A stretch of 64,000 nt of DNA, taken from positions 41,308 to 105,307 of the forward strand of contig JAEYOE010000024.1 in the NCBI GenBank assembly GCA_023412005.1. Reading direction: 5' to 3'. The stretch's first letter is position 1. Every line of letters starts with the position of its first letter. The position numbers and the translations under genes were made by a program. Source of the DNA: Bacillota bacterium (GTDB taxonomy: Bacteria > Bacillota > Clostridia > Christensenellales > SZUA-584). The notes below the pieces were generated by a model. It was not told the origin of the DNA. It was given only the letters and a program-made list of their open reading frames with translations, and ran no database searches. Below are positions 25,282 to 34,192 of the stretch, in pieces.

Positions 25282-26202
25282 TTATTTCTTTTCAGTCAAA
25301 GCGCGTGCAGCGCTGCAAATATCATCAACATGCGTCTGATAGATAAAATGCGTGCTGTTTACAATTCTTGTTTCAACCTTGCCCCCCAGCCGGGCTATGT
25401 GCTTGTCTTGGTATTCATCACCGACTCTTTTCTTCGATTGTGCCGATATCAGCTTGATAGCCGGAATATCTTGCGGAAACGGAATATCGTCCAGCTCATT
25501 AATGTTATCAAGCAGGCGCAGAGACTGGTCGATCATCGTATCATTAAGCACATGGCCGGAAAACACCTTATAGTCTTTGATTTCTTTTTCGGTGTACCCG
25601 TTCTCGCTTTTCTGCATGGGTGGAATCAGCACGCTATTGAGCCGCGTCATACCACAGGCCTGCTGCAGCTTGGCAATATTGTAGACGAACCGAGGCGGGT
25701 TCTTCGCTTTAACCTTGGCTGTTGACGTTGTATCCAGCATAACCAAGCCCGAGACCTCCTGCGGATACTTCGCCGCGTAATACTCGCAGTAAACGCCGGA
25801 TGCTGAGTGCGGCATCAATATATACGGCGCTTTGAACCCGGCTTTGGCCAGTGCGATACGAATTTCTTCCGTGTAGTTCTCATTTGTTCGGGGCGCGTCC
25901 GTCTGCTCGCTGAAACCGATACCAAAATACTCGATGCATACCACCGTATAGTCTTTGGCCAGTGCCCGCATCAGCGGCCCGAAATCCGCACTCGGCAGCG
26001 ACACCCCAAAGCCAGGCAGCAGAACCACGGTTTTCTCGCCGCTGCCCATCGCATACACATGCATTTTGTGTCCATTCACGTCCACCATTTGCCCGTATGG
26101 CTCAATGGCTTCAAGCTCATGTGAAAAGAATAGTTTATTAACTGCAAACCCGATGATATTAAGACCAATGATAGCCACTATGATAATTCCCGCAACGACC
26201 AT
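25282..26202 (-). CDS. Membrane-anchored alpha/beta hydrolase
   Basis: A 306-aa protein. One N-terminal transmembrane helix (VVAGIIIVAIIGLNIIGFAVNKL, residues 2-24) is followed by an alpha/beta-hydrolase domain. The oxyanion region is VVLLPGFGVSLPS, the nucleophile elbow is MPHSASGVY (Ser between His and Ala-Ser-Gly, about residue 125), and the last catalytic His is in NSTHFIYQTHVD. An ATG at 26202 follows AAGAGG; a longer frame to 26265 crosses the promoter. Substrate unknown. Confidence 0.85.
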   Translation of the reverse strand: MVVAGIIIVAIIGLNIIGFAVNKLFFSHELEAIEPYGQMVDVNGHKMHVYAMGSGEKTVVLLPGFGVSLPSADFGPLMRALAKDYTVVCIEYFGIGFSEQTDAPRTNENYTEEIRIALAKAGFKAPYILMPHSASGVYCEYYAAKYPQEVSGLVMLDTTSTAKVKAKNPPRFVYNIAKLQQACGMTRLNSVLIPPMQKSENGYTEKEIKDYKVFSGHVLNDTMIDQSLRLLDNINELDDIPFPQDIPAIKLISAQSKKRVGDEYQDKHIARLGGKVETRIVNSTHFIYQTHVDDICSAARALTEKK

Positions 26203-26235
26203 TTTCTTTACCTCTTTCTTATTGTTTATGGTGCA

Positions 26236-26271
26236 AGTATAGTCTTGGGGTCGGTCACATGACAAGTGACC
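26236..26271 (-). promoter_or_regulatory. Promoter with operator-like inverted repeat ahead of the hydrolase gene
   Basis: Minus strand: -35 TTGTCA (26265-26260), 18-bp spacer, -10 TATACT (26241-26236). The arms GGTCAC (26253-26258) and GTGACC (26266-26271) flank the -35 box as a perfect 6-bp inverted repeat with a 7-bp centre, a good position for a repressor. No regulator gene is adjacent. Confidence 0.5.
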
Positions 26272-26447
26272 CGAGTCATGAATCCGGTCATGGTCTGAGC
26301 TTTTTTGGCTCTGATAGGATTACTATCCTTGCCAAAATGCTAACGGTATTCCCAGGCCACATTGACGGGATTAAGATGGACCCGGTTATCTAAAATTAAG
26401 TACCGGCTATTTATTTTAACCTTCATAAAATCTTCACAACGGGTGGT

Positions 26448-26453
26448 TATAAT
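26448..26453 (+). promoter_or_regulatory. Candidate -10 box of the copper operon
   Basis: TATAAT at 26448-26453 is about 66 bp before the first gene of the copper operon. No good -35 is found 16-18 bp upstream. No CsoR- or CopY-type operator is recognisable. The rest of 26272-26518 shows no gene. Confidence 0.4.
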
Positions 26454-26518
26454 CCATCTTACAAAAGTTAAATAACATTAGCGAAAACAATCTTGTTAAA
26501 ATAGGAAGGCAGGGTGTT

Positions 26519-28384
26519 ATGAACATCAAGAAGACCGTGTTCCGTGTTTCCGGCATGACATGCGGACACTGTGAAAAACGAATCAACGATGCAGTAAAGA
26601 CCATAAAGGGCGTGCGCGCCGTGGCGGTATCGTTCCCGAAGAAACGTGCGGAAGTCACGTTTGATACGGAAAAAACAACGGAGGCTGCAGTTCAGACCGC
26701 GATTGAGCAGCAGGGCTATCGCATTATGAGCGGTAACGGCATGAAGCAGCCCATCAGCAAGGTTGTACCGGTATTCCTGATCGTGCTGGCGCTGTATTTC
26801 ATCGTGAGATATGCCTTCGGATTCGATTTTGTCAACCTGATCCCGCGAATTGACAACACCGTATCGCTCTTGGCGCTTTTTGCAACAGGATTGTTCACGA
26901 GCGTGCACTGCATTGCGATGTGCGGCGGCATCAACCTCTCGCAGAGCGTCGGCACGTCACAGAGCGCGGAAGGGCGGTTCAGCAAACCGCTGCTTTATAA
27001 CCTTGGCCGCGTCATCTCCTATACCATTATCGGCGGGCTGGTCGGAAGCCTGGGATCGGTGCTGTTCGTCAGCCAAACAGCCAAGGGCATTATCATGCTC
27101 ATCGCCGCCGTATTCATGATACTGATGAGCCTCTCAATGCTCGGATGGCTGCCGTGGTGGCTCGTACCCCGCGCACCCAAAGCGCTTTCTAGCAAGGCGA
27201 ATCAGGCGAAAATGGGCAAGGGACCGCTGGTGGTGGGCCTGCTCAACGGGCTGCTGCCATGCGGGCCGCTTCAGGCTATGCAGCTTTATGCGCTTTCCAC
27301 CGGTTCAATGCTGATGGGCGCGCTTTCGATGATGCTTTTCGCACTCGGCACGGTGCCGCTGATGCTGGGTGCGGGGCTTGTATTCTCGGTACTCAAAGGC
27401 AGGTTCACGCGAAGCATCTCACGAGTCAGCGCGGCGCTCGTTATGTTGATTGCGGTTGTCATGGTGTTTAACGCAAGCGGGTTGTTCGGGTGGGATTTAA
27501 CCGCTTCGGCGGCGAATACAGAACCGACCGCCAGCGCGGAAACAGGTTCATCGGTGGCAGCACAGCTTGAAGCCAAGGGCTACACGGTGGCGGAGATAAA
27601 GGACGGCGTACAGGTTGTGCAAGCGCAGTTCAAACCCTCCGGCTACCCGTCCATTGTGGTGCAGCAGGGTGTGCCGGTGCAGTTCAACCTGGTGGCGGAC
27701 GATGCCGCGCTCAACGGCTGCAACGAAACAGTCGAATTCCCCGCATACGGCGTGCAAAAGCGGCTGAGCGCGGGCGACAACATCATCGAATTTACGCCTG
27801 ATAAGACGGGCGCGATCTCATATACATGCTGGATGGGCATGATATATGGTATGATACAGGTGGTGGATGATTTAGACACAGACGCGACGGCAGCCGTGCT
27901 GCCGGAAGCTGATAAAACACCCACGGGTATCGCCGATGCACCGTTTCCGGTTTTGGGCAGCTGCTGCAGCACCATACAGCAGACCATAACTGAGAACGAC
28001 ATCGCCGTAGCCAAAGTGACGAACGGCAAACAGGTGATGAGCGTGTCCGTTGGCATAGACGGATATTCGCCCGCCGTGCTGGTGATTCAGCGGGGCGTGA
28101 AAACGCAGATCAACATCGACCCGAAAAGCTTGAACTATTGCAACGGTTTCATCGATTTTGGAGACTACGGCTCGCTCAGCCTTTCAGAAGGAGAGCTTAA
28201 CTTGCCGGAGTTTACAGCCGATCAGGATTTCACGTTTACCTGCGTGATGGGCATGCTGAACGGCTTTGTCAAGGTGGTGGATGACGTGAACAACGTGGAT
28301 ACAGCCGCGATTTTAAGCGAAATCACAACATATACGCAGCAAAACAGCATTTCACCCGGGTTTGGCGGCGGCTGCTGCGGATGA
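26519..28384 (+). CDS. HMA - TauE/SafE (UreH-2/DsbD-like) - double cupredoxin-like fusion protein
   Basis: A 621-aa membrane protein probably handling copper. Residues 1-68 are a heavy-metal-associated domain with CxxC (Cys15, Cys18). Residues 80-320 form a six-helix SafE/UreH-like membrane domain with H130-C131-x3-C135 and P-C-G at 247-249. Two tandem extracytoplasmic cupredoxin-like domains follow (about 355-450 and 495-590), each with an upstream Cys (401; 541) and C-x-M-G-M (Cys437/Met439/Met441; Cys575/Met577/Met579). Extra Cys pairs are at 482-483 and at the C-terminus (GGGCCG). It is followed within 12 bp by the CopA ATPase gene. Confidence 0.88.
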   Translation: MNIKKTVFRVSGMTCGHCEKRINDAVKTIKGVRAVAVSFPKKRAEVTFDTEKTTEAAVQTAIEQQGYRIMSGNGMKQPISKVVPVFLIVLALYFIVRYAFGFDFVNLIPRIDNTVSLLALFATGLFTSVHCIAMCGGINLSQSVGTSQSAEGRFSKPLLYNLGRVISYTIIGGLVGSLGSVLFVSQTAKGIIMLIAAVFMILMSLSMLGWLPWWLVPRAPKALSSKANQAKMGKGPLVVGLLNGLLPCGPLQAMQLYALSTGSMLMGALSMMLFALGTVPLMLGAGLVFSVLKGRFTRSISRVSAALVMLIAVVMVFNASGLFGWDLTASAANTEPTASAETGSSVAAQLEAKGYTVAEIKDGVQVVQAQFKPSGYPSIVVQQGVPVQFNLVADDAALNGCNETVEFPAYGVQKRLSAGDNIIEFTPDKTGAISYTCWMGMIYGMIQVVDDLDTDATAAVLPEADKTPTGIADAPFPVLGSCCSTIQQTITENDIAVAKVTNGKQVMSVSVGIDGYSPAVLVIQRGVKTQINIDPKSLNYCNGFIDFGDYGSLSLSEGELNLPEFTADQDFTFTCVMGMLNGFVKVVDDVNNVDTAAILSEITTYTQQNSISPGFGGGCCG

Positions 28385-28395
28385 AGGAGGACAGA

Positions 28396-30861
28396 ATGAC
28401 AGAAAAAACTTACAGCGTGACCGGTATGACCTGTTCGGCGTGCGCGGCACACGCGCAGAAGGCGGCGGCGAAGCTGCCCGGCGTGGAATTCAGCGATGTC
28501 AACATCGCGACGGAAAAAATGACGGTGCGTTTCGACGAGCAGAAGCTGGGCTTTGAACAGCTCAAAAAGGCCGTTGAGGATGCCGGATACGGATTGGTTG
28601 ATAATCAGCCCGTGAAAAAGGTTGAGATTGGCGTGCAGGGAATGACTTGCGCGGCGTGTTCGGCGGCGGTGGAGCGCACGGTCAGAAAGTTAAATGGCGT
28701 AAAGTCTGTATCGGTGAACCTCGCAACCAACCGCGCGGCATTGGAATATGACCCGTCGGTCGTCAAGCTCTCGCAGATCAAGGACGCGATTGCGAAGGCG
28801 GGTTATACGCCGGTGGATATAGAAGAAAACGTTGTACGCGATGCCGAGAGCGAGCAGCGTTTACGCGCGCTGAAGAACATGAAGCGGCGGCTCATTATTG
28901 CCATCGTGTTCTCCGCGCCGATACTGTATATCGCAATGTCTCACATGTTTCCGACATTCAGAATACCGATTCCCTATTTCATGAGCTCGCACAACTTTCC
29001 GCTGGCGTTCGCGCTGGTGCAGCTTGTTCTGAGCTTGCCCGTTATGATTGCGGGTAGCAGGTTCTTCCGCGTGGGTTTTAAAACGCTGGTCAAGGGCGCG
29101 CCCAATATGGATACGCTCGTCGCAATCGGCACAGGCAGCGCGTTTCTCTACGGCATTTATGCAACCGTGATGATCTACCTCGGCAGCTTTGGGTTCTCGC
29201 AGCAGCTGTACTTTGAATCGGCGGCGGTCGTCATTACGCTGGTTATGGTGGGCAAGTATCTCGAAGCGGTCAGCAAGGGCAAAACCTCAGAGGCGATAAA
29301 AAAGCTGATGAACTTAAAGCCCAAAACCGCCGTCATCATCAAAGACGGCGCAGAGCTGGAGGTGCCGCTTGACGAGGTGTCCGTGGGCGATATCGTGCTG
29401 GTACGGCCCGGCACATCAATCCCGGTGGACGGCGACGTTGTGGAAGGTGCCTCCTCTGTAGACGAGTCTATGCTGACGGGCGAAAGCCTGCCGGTGGAAA
29501 AGCAGCCGGGCTCGGCGGTCACCGGCGGCAGCATCAACAGCGAGGGCCTCATTAAGTTCCGCGTCACGCAGGTGGGCGAGGATACGGCGCTCTCCCGGAT
29601 CATCAAGCTCGTGGAGGAAGCGCAGGGCAAGAAAGCGCCCATCGCCAAGCTCGCGGATATCATCTCCGGCTATTTCGTACCGGCGGTGCTGGGCATCGCG
29701 CTGCTGGCAGCCCTCATCTGGCTGATCGTGGGTCAGGACTTTAACTTCATACTCAATATCTTCGTCACGGTGCTGGTTATTGCCTGCCCGTGCGCGCTGG
29801 GCCTCGCCACACCAACGGCAATCATGGTTGGTACAGGCAAGGGGGCGGAGCTTGGCATACTGATTAAGGGCGGCGAAGCGCTCGAGACCACGCACAAGGT
29901 CAGCGCGGTGGTGCTCGACAAAACAGGTACGATCACCGAAGGCAAGCCGGTGCTGACCAACATTAAAAACTACAGCGCATTGAGCGACGATGAGATTCTC
30001 GCGCTCAGCGCGGCGGCGGAACGCGGCTCTGAGCACCCCATTGCGCGGGCTATTGTGGAAGGAGCACTGCAAAAGGGCCTTGAGTTGGCACAGCCCGACG
30101 CATTTAAGGCTGTGGCAGGGCGAGGCATAGATGCCTCGGTTAATGGCAGGCATGTGCTCGCGGGCAACGTCAAGCTCATGGCGGAAAGCGGCATCGATAT
30201 AGGAAAGGCGCAGGCCGATGCGGCGGCATTATCCGGCACGGGGCGCACGCTGATGTACATAGCCGTAGACGGCAAACTGGAGGCGCTTATGGCAGCGGCC
30301 GACAAGGTGAAAGAATCCAGTAAGCAGGCCGTACAGCGTTTGAAGTCAATCGGCCTCGAGGTCTATATGATCACGGGCGATAATAAAAATACGGCGGCAG
30401 CGGTCGCCAAGGAGGTCGGTATCGATCATATCCTCGCCGACGTGCTGCCGGGAGACAAGGCCGGAGAGGTCAAGAAGCTGCAGCAGAGCGGTAAAAAGGT
30501 CGCGATGGTGGGCGACGGCATTAACGACGCACCGGCATTGGTACAGGCCGATATCGGCATGGCGATCGGCACAGGAACAGACGTTGCGGTGGAGTCGGCG
30601 GATGTTGTGCTGATGCGCGGTGACTTAAACGAGGTCAGTGCGGCAATCGCACTTTCGCGCGCGACAATCCGCAACATCAAGCAGAACCTGTTCTGGGCCT
30701 TCGCCTATAACACCGTCGGCATTCCGTTTGCGGCGGGCGTCATCTTTGCCTTCGGCGGGCCGCTGCTGACGCCGATTTTTGCGGGCGCGGCCATGGCATT
30801 AAGCTCGGTATCGGTTGTCACCAACGCACTGCGCTTAAAGCGCTTTAAACTCAAACACTGA
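28396..30861 (+). CDS. copA: Copper-translocating P1B-type ATPase
   Basis: An 821-aa P-type ATPase. Two N-terminal HMA domains carry GMTCSAC (Cys13, Cys16) and GMTCAAC (Cys85, Cys88). The transmembrane metal site is CPC in VIACPCALGLATPTA. The phosphorylation motif is DKTGTITEG, the nucleotide-binding SEHPIA motif is present, and GDGINDAP closes the catalytic domain. These features define Cu(I) export ATPases (P1B-1). AAGGAGG lies 5 nt before ATG 28396; an in-frame ATG at 28381 overlaps the previous gene and is less likely. It pumps Cu+ out of the cytosol, with the fusion protein upstream as likely partner. Confidence 0.97.
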   Translation: MTEKTYSVTGMTCSACAAHAQKAAAKLPGVEFSDVNIATEKMTVRFDEQKLGFEQLKKAVEDAGYGLVDNQPVKKVEIGVQGMTCAACSAAVERTVRKLNGVKSVSVNLATNRAALEYDPSVVKLSQIKDAIAKAGYTPVDIEENVVRDAESEQRLRALKNMKRRLIIAIVFSAPILYIAMSHMFPTFRIPIPYFMSSHNFPLAFALVQLVLSLPVMIAGSRFFRVGFKTLVKGAPNMDTLVAIGTGSAFLYGIYATVMIYLGSFGFSQQLYFESAAVVITLVMVGKYLEAVSKGKTSEAIKKLMNLKPKTAVIIKDGAELEVPLDEVSVGDIVLVRPGTSIPVDGDVVEGASSVDESMLTGESLPVEKQPGSAVTGGSINSEGLIKFRVTQVGEDTALSRIIKLVEEAQGKKAPIAKLADIISGYFVPAVLGIALLAALIWLIVGQDFNFILNIFVTVLVIACPCALGLATPTAIMVGTGKGAELGILIKGGEALETTHKVSAVVLDKTGTITEGKPVLTNIKNYSALSDDEILALSAAAERGSEHPIARAIVEGALQKGLELAQPDAFKAVAGRGIDASVNGRHVLAGNVKLMAESGIDIGKAQADAAALSGTGRTLMYIAVDGKLEALMAAADKVKESSKQAVQRLKSIGLEVYMITGDNKNTAAAVAKEVGIDHILADVLPGDKAGEVKKLQQSGKKVAMVGDGINDAPALVQADIGMAIGTGTDVAVESADVVLMRGDLNEVSAAIALSRATIRNIKQNLFWAFAYNTVGIPFAAGVIFAFGGPLLTPIFAGAAMALSSVSVVTNALRLKRFKLKH

Positions 30862-30872
30862 TAGGAGATCCT

Positions 30873-31526
30873 ATGAAAAAAGCAGTTATTGTCATCATGA
30901 CACTGGTTGTCACAGGAGCGGCGCTGGCTGGCTGTGCGGCAATCGATGTGGTTTTAAAATACAGCCACGGTTCACTGGACGCCATTTTAACGTCTTATCC
31001 CGAACTGGTCACAGACAACACAACAGCCGATCATTACTTCTATGTATCGGCAGACAATAAAACAACACTGAAGGTCAGTCATGATTATGACTTGACCGGC
31101 ACCGAAGACATCGTCATCCAAACGCCGCTTCAACCGTTTGTGGCTGCGGGTCTTGATGTGACGAAGCTTGGCAACGGTTACCGCGCGGATGATACCATGC
31201 TCTACGTCACCGGCGACTACGGCAAAGGCACGGGCATGAAAGATACCCTGCAAGAATCCTTATTCGAGAGTGTCACATTCGATCGTTCAATGCTGACCTA
31301 TCATCAAGCACTGGACCACTTCGGCGTGAAGCTGCCGGGCGGCAAGATCGAGTGGGCGAAGGATGACAAGACCAACGACAAGGACATCGTGTTTGTCATC
31401 GCCGCAAAGCCGCTTGCCGATATCGGCGTGGATGTGCAGAGCATTGAGGGCTGGGTATTCAAAACCATGCAGGAGGAGGACGGCAGCGATATCGATGTGC
31501 TTTTAAAGCCGTTCGATTTAAAATAG
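30873..31526 (+). CDS. Predicted lipoprotein of the copper operon
   Basis: A 217-aa lipoprotein with lipobox LAGC (Cys21). The mature part shows two similar halves (TEDIVIQTPLQPFVAAGLDV... and DKDIVFVIAAKPLADIGVDVQ...), suggesting an internal duplication. It has few Met, Cys or His, so direct copper binding is not evident. It lies 11 bp after copA and about 80 bp before the response regulator, in one transcription unit. Function unknown. Confidence 0.75.
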   Translation: MKKAVIVIMTLVVTGAALAGCAAIDVVLKYSHGSLDAILTSYPELVTDNTTADHYFYVSADNKTTLKVSHDYDLTGTEDIVIQTPLQPFVAAGLDVTKLGNGYRADDTMLYVTGDYGKGTGMKDTLQESLFESVTFDRSMLTYHQALDHFGVKLPGGKIEWAKDDKTNDKDIVFVIAAKPLADIGVDVQSIEGWVFKTMQEEDGSDIDVLLKPFDLK

Positions 31527-31608
31527 CAATTAAATCAGATTTATGGCCGCATATCGGGCAAGTGCACACGCCTTGCCTGATATGATGCTGTTTAGAAGGG
31601 AAACGGCG

Positions 31609-32313
31609 ATGACGCAAAGCAAAACGGTGCTCGTGGTAGACGACGAAGCAAAAATTGTGGACGTGCTTAAGTCTTATCTGGAGAAAGAGGGCTTTTTTGT
31701 GGTTTGCGCATACAGCGGAAGCGAAGCGATAATCCGTTTCGACCGCTATGCACCCGTGCTGATCATACTCGATTTGATGCTGCCCGACCTGCCGGGCGAA
31801 GAGGTCTGCCGCGCGATACGCAAAAAATCACACGTTCCGATCATTATGCTGACGGCGAAAACCGAGGAGGCGGACATACTAAAAGGCCTTAACATCGGCG
31901 CGGACGATTATGTGACCAAGCCCTTCAGCCCGCGGCAGGTTGTTGCGCGGGTGAATGCGGTGCTGCGCCGAACGCTCAGCGAAGCGGTGCCGATTGTGGA
32001 CGAATACAGCTTTCGTAACAGGGAGCTTGTGATTGACAGCATGCGCCATGAAGTACTGAGAAATGACGAACCGGTGGCACTGACGCCCGGCGAATTCAAG
32101 CTGCTGCTTACCATGGCGAAATACCCGACCAAGACGTTCACGCGTGAGGAACTCATCCATATGGCGCTTGGAGACGACTTTGAAGGATATGACCGCGTGA
32201 TCGATACGCATATCAAAAACATCCGGCAAAAGATTGAGCCGGACGCGAAAAAGCCTCGCTATATACTGACGGTGCACGGCGTGGGCTACAAGTTTGGCGG
32301 TGATGCAGTATGA
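31609..32313 (+). CDS. OmpR/PhoB-family response regulator
   Basis: A 234-aa regulator. The receiver domain has VVDDEAK, phosphoacceptor Asp in LIILDLMLPD (about residue 54), Thr in MLTAKTE and Lys in DYVTKPFS. A winged-helix Trans_reg_C domain follows (LTPGEFKLLLTMAKYPTKTFTREELI...VDTHIKNIRQKIE). ATG 31609 follows GAAGGGAAACGGCG; a longer in-frame start at 31543 has no ribosome site. It overlaps the kinase gene by ATGA and probably controls the copper genes it follows. Confidence 0.93.
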   Translation: MTQSKTVLVVDDEAKIVDVLKSYLEKEGFFVVCAYSGSEAIIRFDRYAPVLIILDLMLPDLPGEEVCRAIRKKSHVPIIMLTAKTEEADILKGLNIGADDYVTKPFSPRQVVARVNAVLRRTLSEAVPIVDEYSFRNRELVIDSMRHEVLRNDEPVALTPGEFKLLLTMAKYPTKTFTREELIHMALGDDFEGYDRVIDTHIKNIRQKIEPDAKKPRYILTVHGVGYKFGGDAV

Positions 32314-33707
32314 AAAAAACGAGCCTTAGAACGAAGCTGTCGCTGGCGTTTATACTCGTCGCGCTGGTGCTGTTTGTCATGATCAGCCTGTTTGCCAACC
32401 TGATTTTAGAGCGCCAATTCGAAGCATATACCGTCAGTAAGCTGGAGGATACCATTTCGGGCACAGTCAGCCTCATCTCCAGCCGTTTTATCAGTGAAGA
32501 TAGCTGGAATGCGTCCGCGATTGAGGACATCGGCGTGAACGCGCTCAGCTGGGGGCTGATGCTGCGCGTGGCAGACGCAGACGGCACCGTGATTTGGGAC
32601 GCATGGGAGCACAACAACGGATTCTGTACGAATATGCTCGAACATATGGCCATGAATATGCGCTCTTACGACAGAGACTTTCAGGGAGCCTATCAGGAAG
32701 AAACCTACCCCATCAACGTGGACGGGCAGAGGGTGGCTAACGTTAACGTGGGCTACTACGGCCCATACTTTTACAGCGATACGGATATTCAGTTTCTTAA
32801 GGGGCTGAACACGTTTCTGCTCATCGCCGCGGCGATTTCGCTGCTGGCCTGCTTGCTGCTGGGCACCTTCATAGCGAAACGCCTCACGCAGCCGATTGCG
32901 AGCGTGATCGACACCGCGGGGCGCATCGCAAAGGGTGATCTTGGCAGCCGCATCACCGAGCAGTCTTCCACGCGCGAAATATCCGAACTGACCGAATCGG
33001 TCAACAGCATGGCGCAGGAACTCAGCGATCAGGAGCTGCTGCGCAAACGTCTGACGGCGGATGTTGCACACGAGCTGCGCACCCCGCTCGCCACGCTGCA
33101 AAGCCACATGGAAGCCATGATTGACGGTATTTGGGAGCCCGAGCCCAAGCGGCTGGTGAGCTGCCACGAGGAAATACTGCGTCTTTCAAAGCTGGTGGGT
33201 GAGCTGGAAACACTATCGCTTTACGACAGCGAAAGCCTTGAACTGCACAAGGAACAGGTCGAGGTATCGGCGCTTATCAATCGGATAGTGCTGAACTTCG
33301 AAAATGGATTTCAGATGAAGGGCGTGGCTCTCGAATTTGCGGAAAGGGAGGCTTGGGTTAACGCCGACCGTGACAAAATCAGCCAGGTGCTGGTGAACCT
33401 CGTGTCTAACGCGCTCAAGTATACACCCGAGGGGGGCCATGTGCATATCGAGGTTGGCGAAACCGAGACCGATGTATCCATTTGCGTAAGCGATACGGGT
33501 ATCGGCATCCCGCAAGACGATCTGCCTTATATCTTCGAACGGTTCTACCGCACGGACAAGTCGCGAAGCCGTACGACGGGCGGCTCGGGTATCGGGCTGA
33601 CCATTGCCAAGTCTATTATAGACGCGCATGGCGGCAAAATCAGTGTGAAAAGCGAGCCAGGCAGGGGAAGCCAATTTACTGTCACTCTGCCGAAAGCTGA
33701 GGCGTAG
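32310..33707 (+). CDS. Sensor histidine kinase with Met/His/Cys-rich outer domain
   Basis: A 465-aa kinase. TM1 is about 12-31 and TM2 about 164-186, with an extracytoplasmic sensor between them. The sensor contains CTNMLEHMAMNM (Cys106, Met109, His112, Met113, Met115, Met117), a good candidate for a Cu(I) site. A HAMP domain (about 187-240), HisKA with His in ADVAHELRTPLATLQ, and HATPase_c with N box VSNALKY and G boxes DTGIGIP and GGSGIGL follow. It forms a pair with the response regulator at 31609. Metal sensing is inferred from the residues and the CopA neighbour. Confidence 0.9.
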   Translation: MKKTSLRTKLSLAFILVALVLFVMISLFANLILERQFEAYTVSKLEDTISGTVSLISSRFISEDSWNASAIEDIGVNALSWGLMLRVADADGTVIWDAWEHNNGFCTNMLEHMAMNMRSYDRDFQGAYQEETYPINVDGQRVANVNVGYYGPYFYSDTDIQFLKGLNTFLLIAAAISLLACLLLGTFIAKRLTQPIASVIDTAGRIAKGDLGSRITEQSSTREISELTESVNSMAQELSDQELLRKRLTADVAHELRTPLATLQSHMEAMIDGIWEPEPKRLVSCHEEILRLSKLVGELETLSLYDSESLELHKEQVEVSALINRIVLNFENGFQMKGVALEFAEREAWVNADRDKISQVLVNLVSNALKYTPEGGHVHIEVGETETDVSICVSDTGIGIPQDDLPYIFERFYRTDKSRSRTTGGSGIGLTIAKSIIDAHGGKISVKSEPGRGSQFTVTLPKAEA

Positions 33708-33725
33708 CGCCCGCCGAGCGGCGCT
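33706..33725 (+). terminator. Terminator-like hairpin at the end of the copper operon
   Basis: AGCGCC (33706-33711) pairs with GGCGCT (33720-33725), starting inside the kinase stop codon. The following CTATGCCCTTTTGATTTT is only moderately T-rich. A second hairpin AAGCGCC/GGCGCTT lies at 33820-33838. Confidence 0.4.
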
Positions 33726-33882
33726 CTATGCCCTTTTGATTTTGGGCCGAACTAAAAATCATACAGTAAGTTCTCATCGCAAGGCTTATAAGACAATGAT
33801 ATAAATCGCGTGTACAGAAAAGCGCCTTGATGGCGCTTCGGCGTGTCAAAAAAGTGTTGCCCCTGCTGACTATCCAGAAGTG

Positions 33883-33936
33883 ATGGACCGGGAGGTGACA
33901 CGAATGCAGGAAGAGTGCGCATTATGCCGTTTTTAA
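33883..33936 (+). CDS. Tiny open frame with strong ribosome site, possible truncated gene start
   Basis: The frame starting at ATG 33883 (17 codons) or ATG 33904 (10 codons, MQEECALCRF) ends at TAA 33934. A near-perfect GGGAGGTGA site (33890-33898) precedes ATG 33904. It ends about 15 bp before the twin-hairpin repeat at 33955. It may be the stub of a gene cut by that repeat or a leader peptide. Nothing else in 33708-34192 looks like a gene. Confidence 0.25.
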   Translation: MDREVTRMQEECALCRF

Positions 33937-33954
33937 GTCGTTTTCTCTCCCCCA

Positions 33955-33991
33955 GTCACCTATCGGTGACAGCCCCCTCGTCAGAGGGGGC
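33955..33991. repeat. Twin-hairpin palindromic element
   Basis: Two adjacent perfect stems: GTCACC-TATC-GGTGAC (33955-33970) and GCCCCCT-CGTCAG-AGGGGGC (33972-33991), with a C-rich lead-in CTCTCCCCCA. The composition and the paired-palindrome design resemble dispersed intergenic repeats seen in many gut Clostridia. Only one copy is in this window, so the repeat nature is inferred. Confidence 0.5.
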
Positions 33992-34192
33992 CATGATTCG
34001 AGGTTAATTGACAACCTGAAGCAACTTGACGGCGCTTTCAAGTAACTTATGTCATTGTGATGAAAAGTCACTGCAACAGATTCTCCGCTTCGCCGCCACT
34101 TCGCAATGCTTGCTCACTGCGACATTGGAAAGAATGATTGCTGCCGTCGCCGTGTAACCATGGGATGCATTCCACTCATATATTTTGCTTTT

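Noticed and set aside
29416..30153. 245-codon minus-strand frame
   Set aside because: Antisense to copA, which has all catalytic motifs.
32406..33167. 253-codon minus-strand frame
   Set aside because: Antisense to the copper-operon sensor kinase.
34022..34192. GC-rich stretch resembling dispersed TCATTGTGA-type intergenic repeats
   Set aside because: Only one diffuse copy in the window; no symmetric structure or boundaries could be defined.
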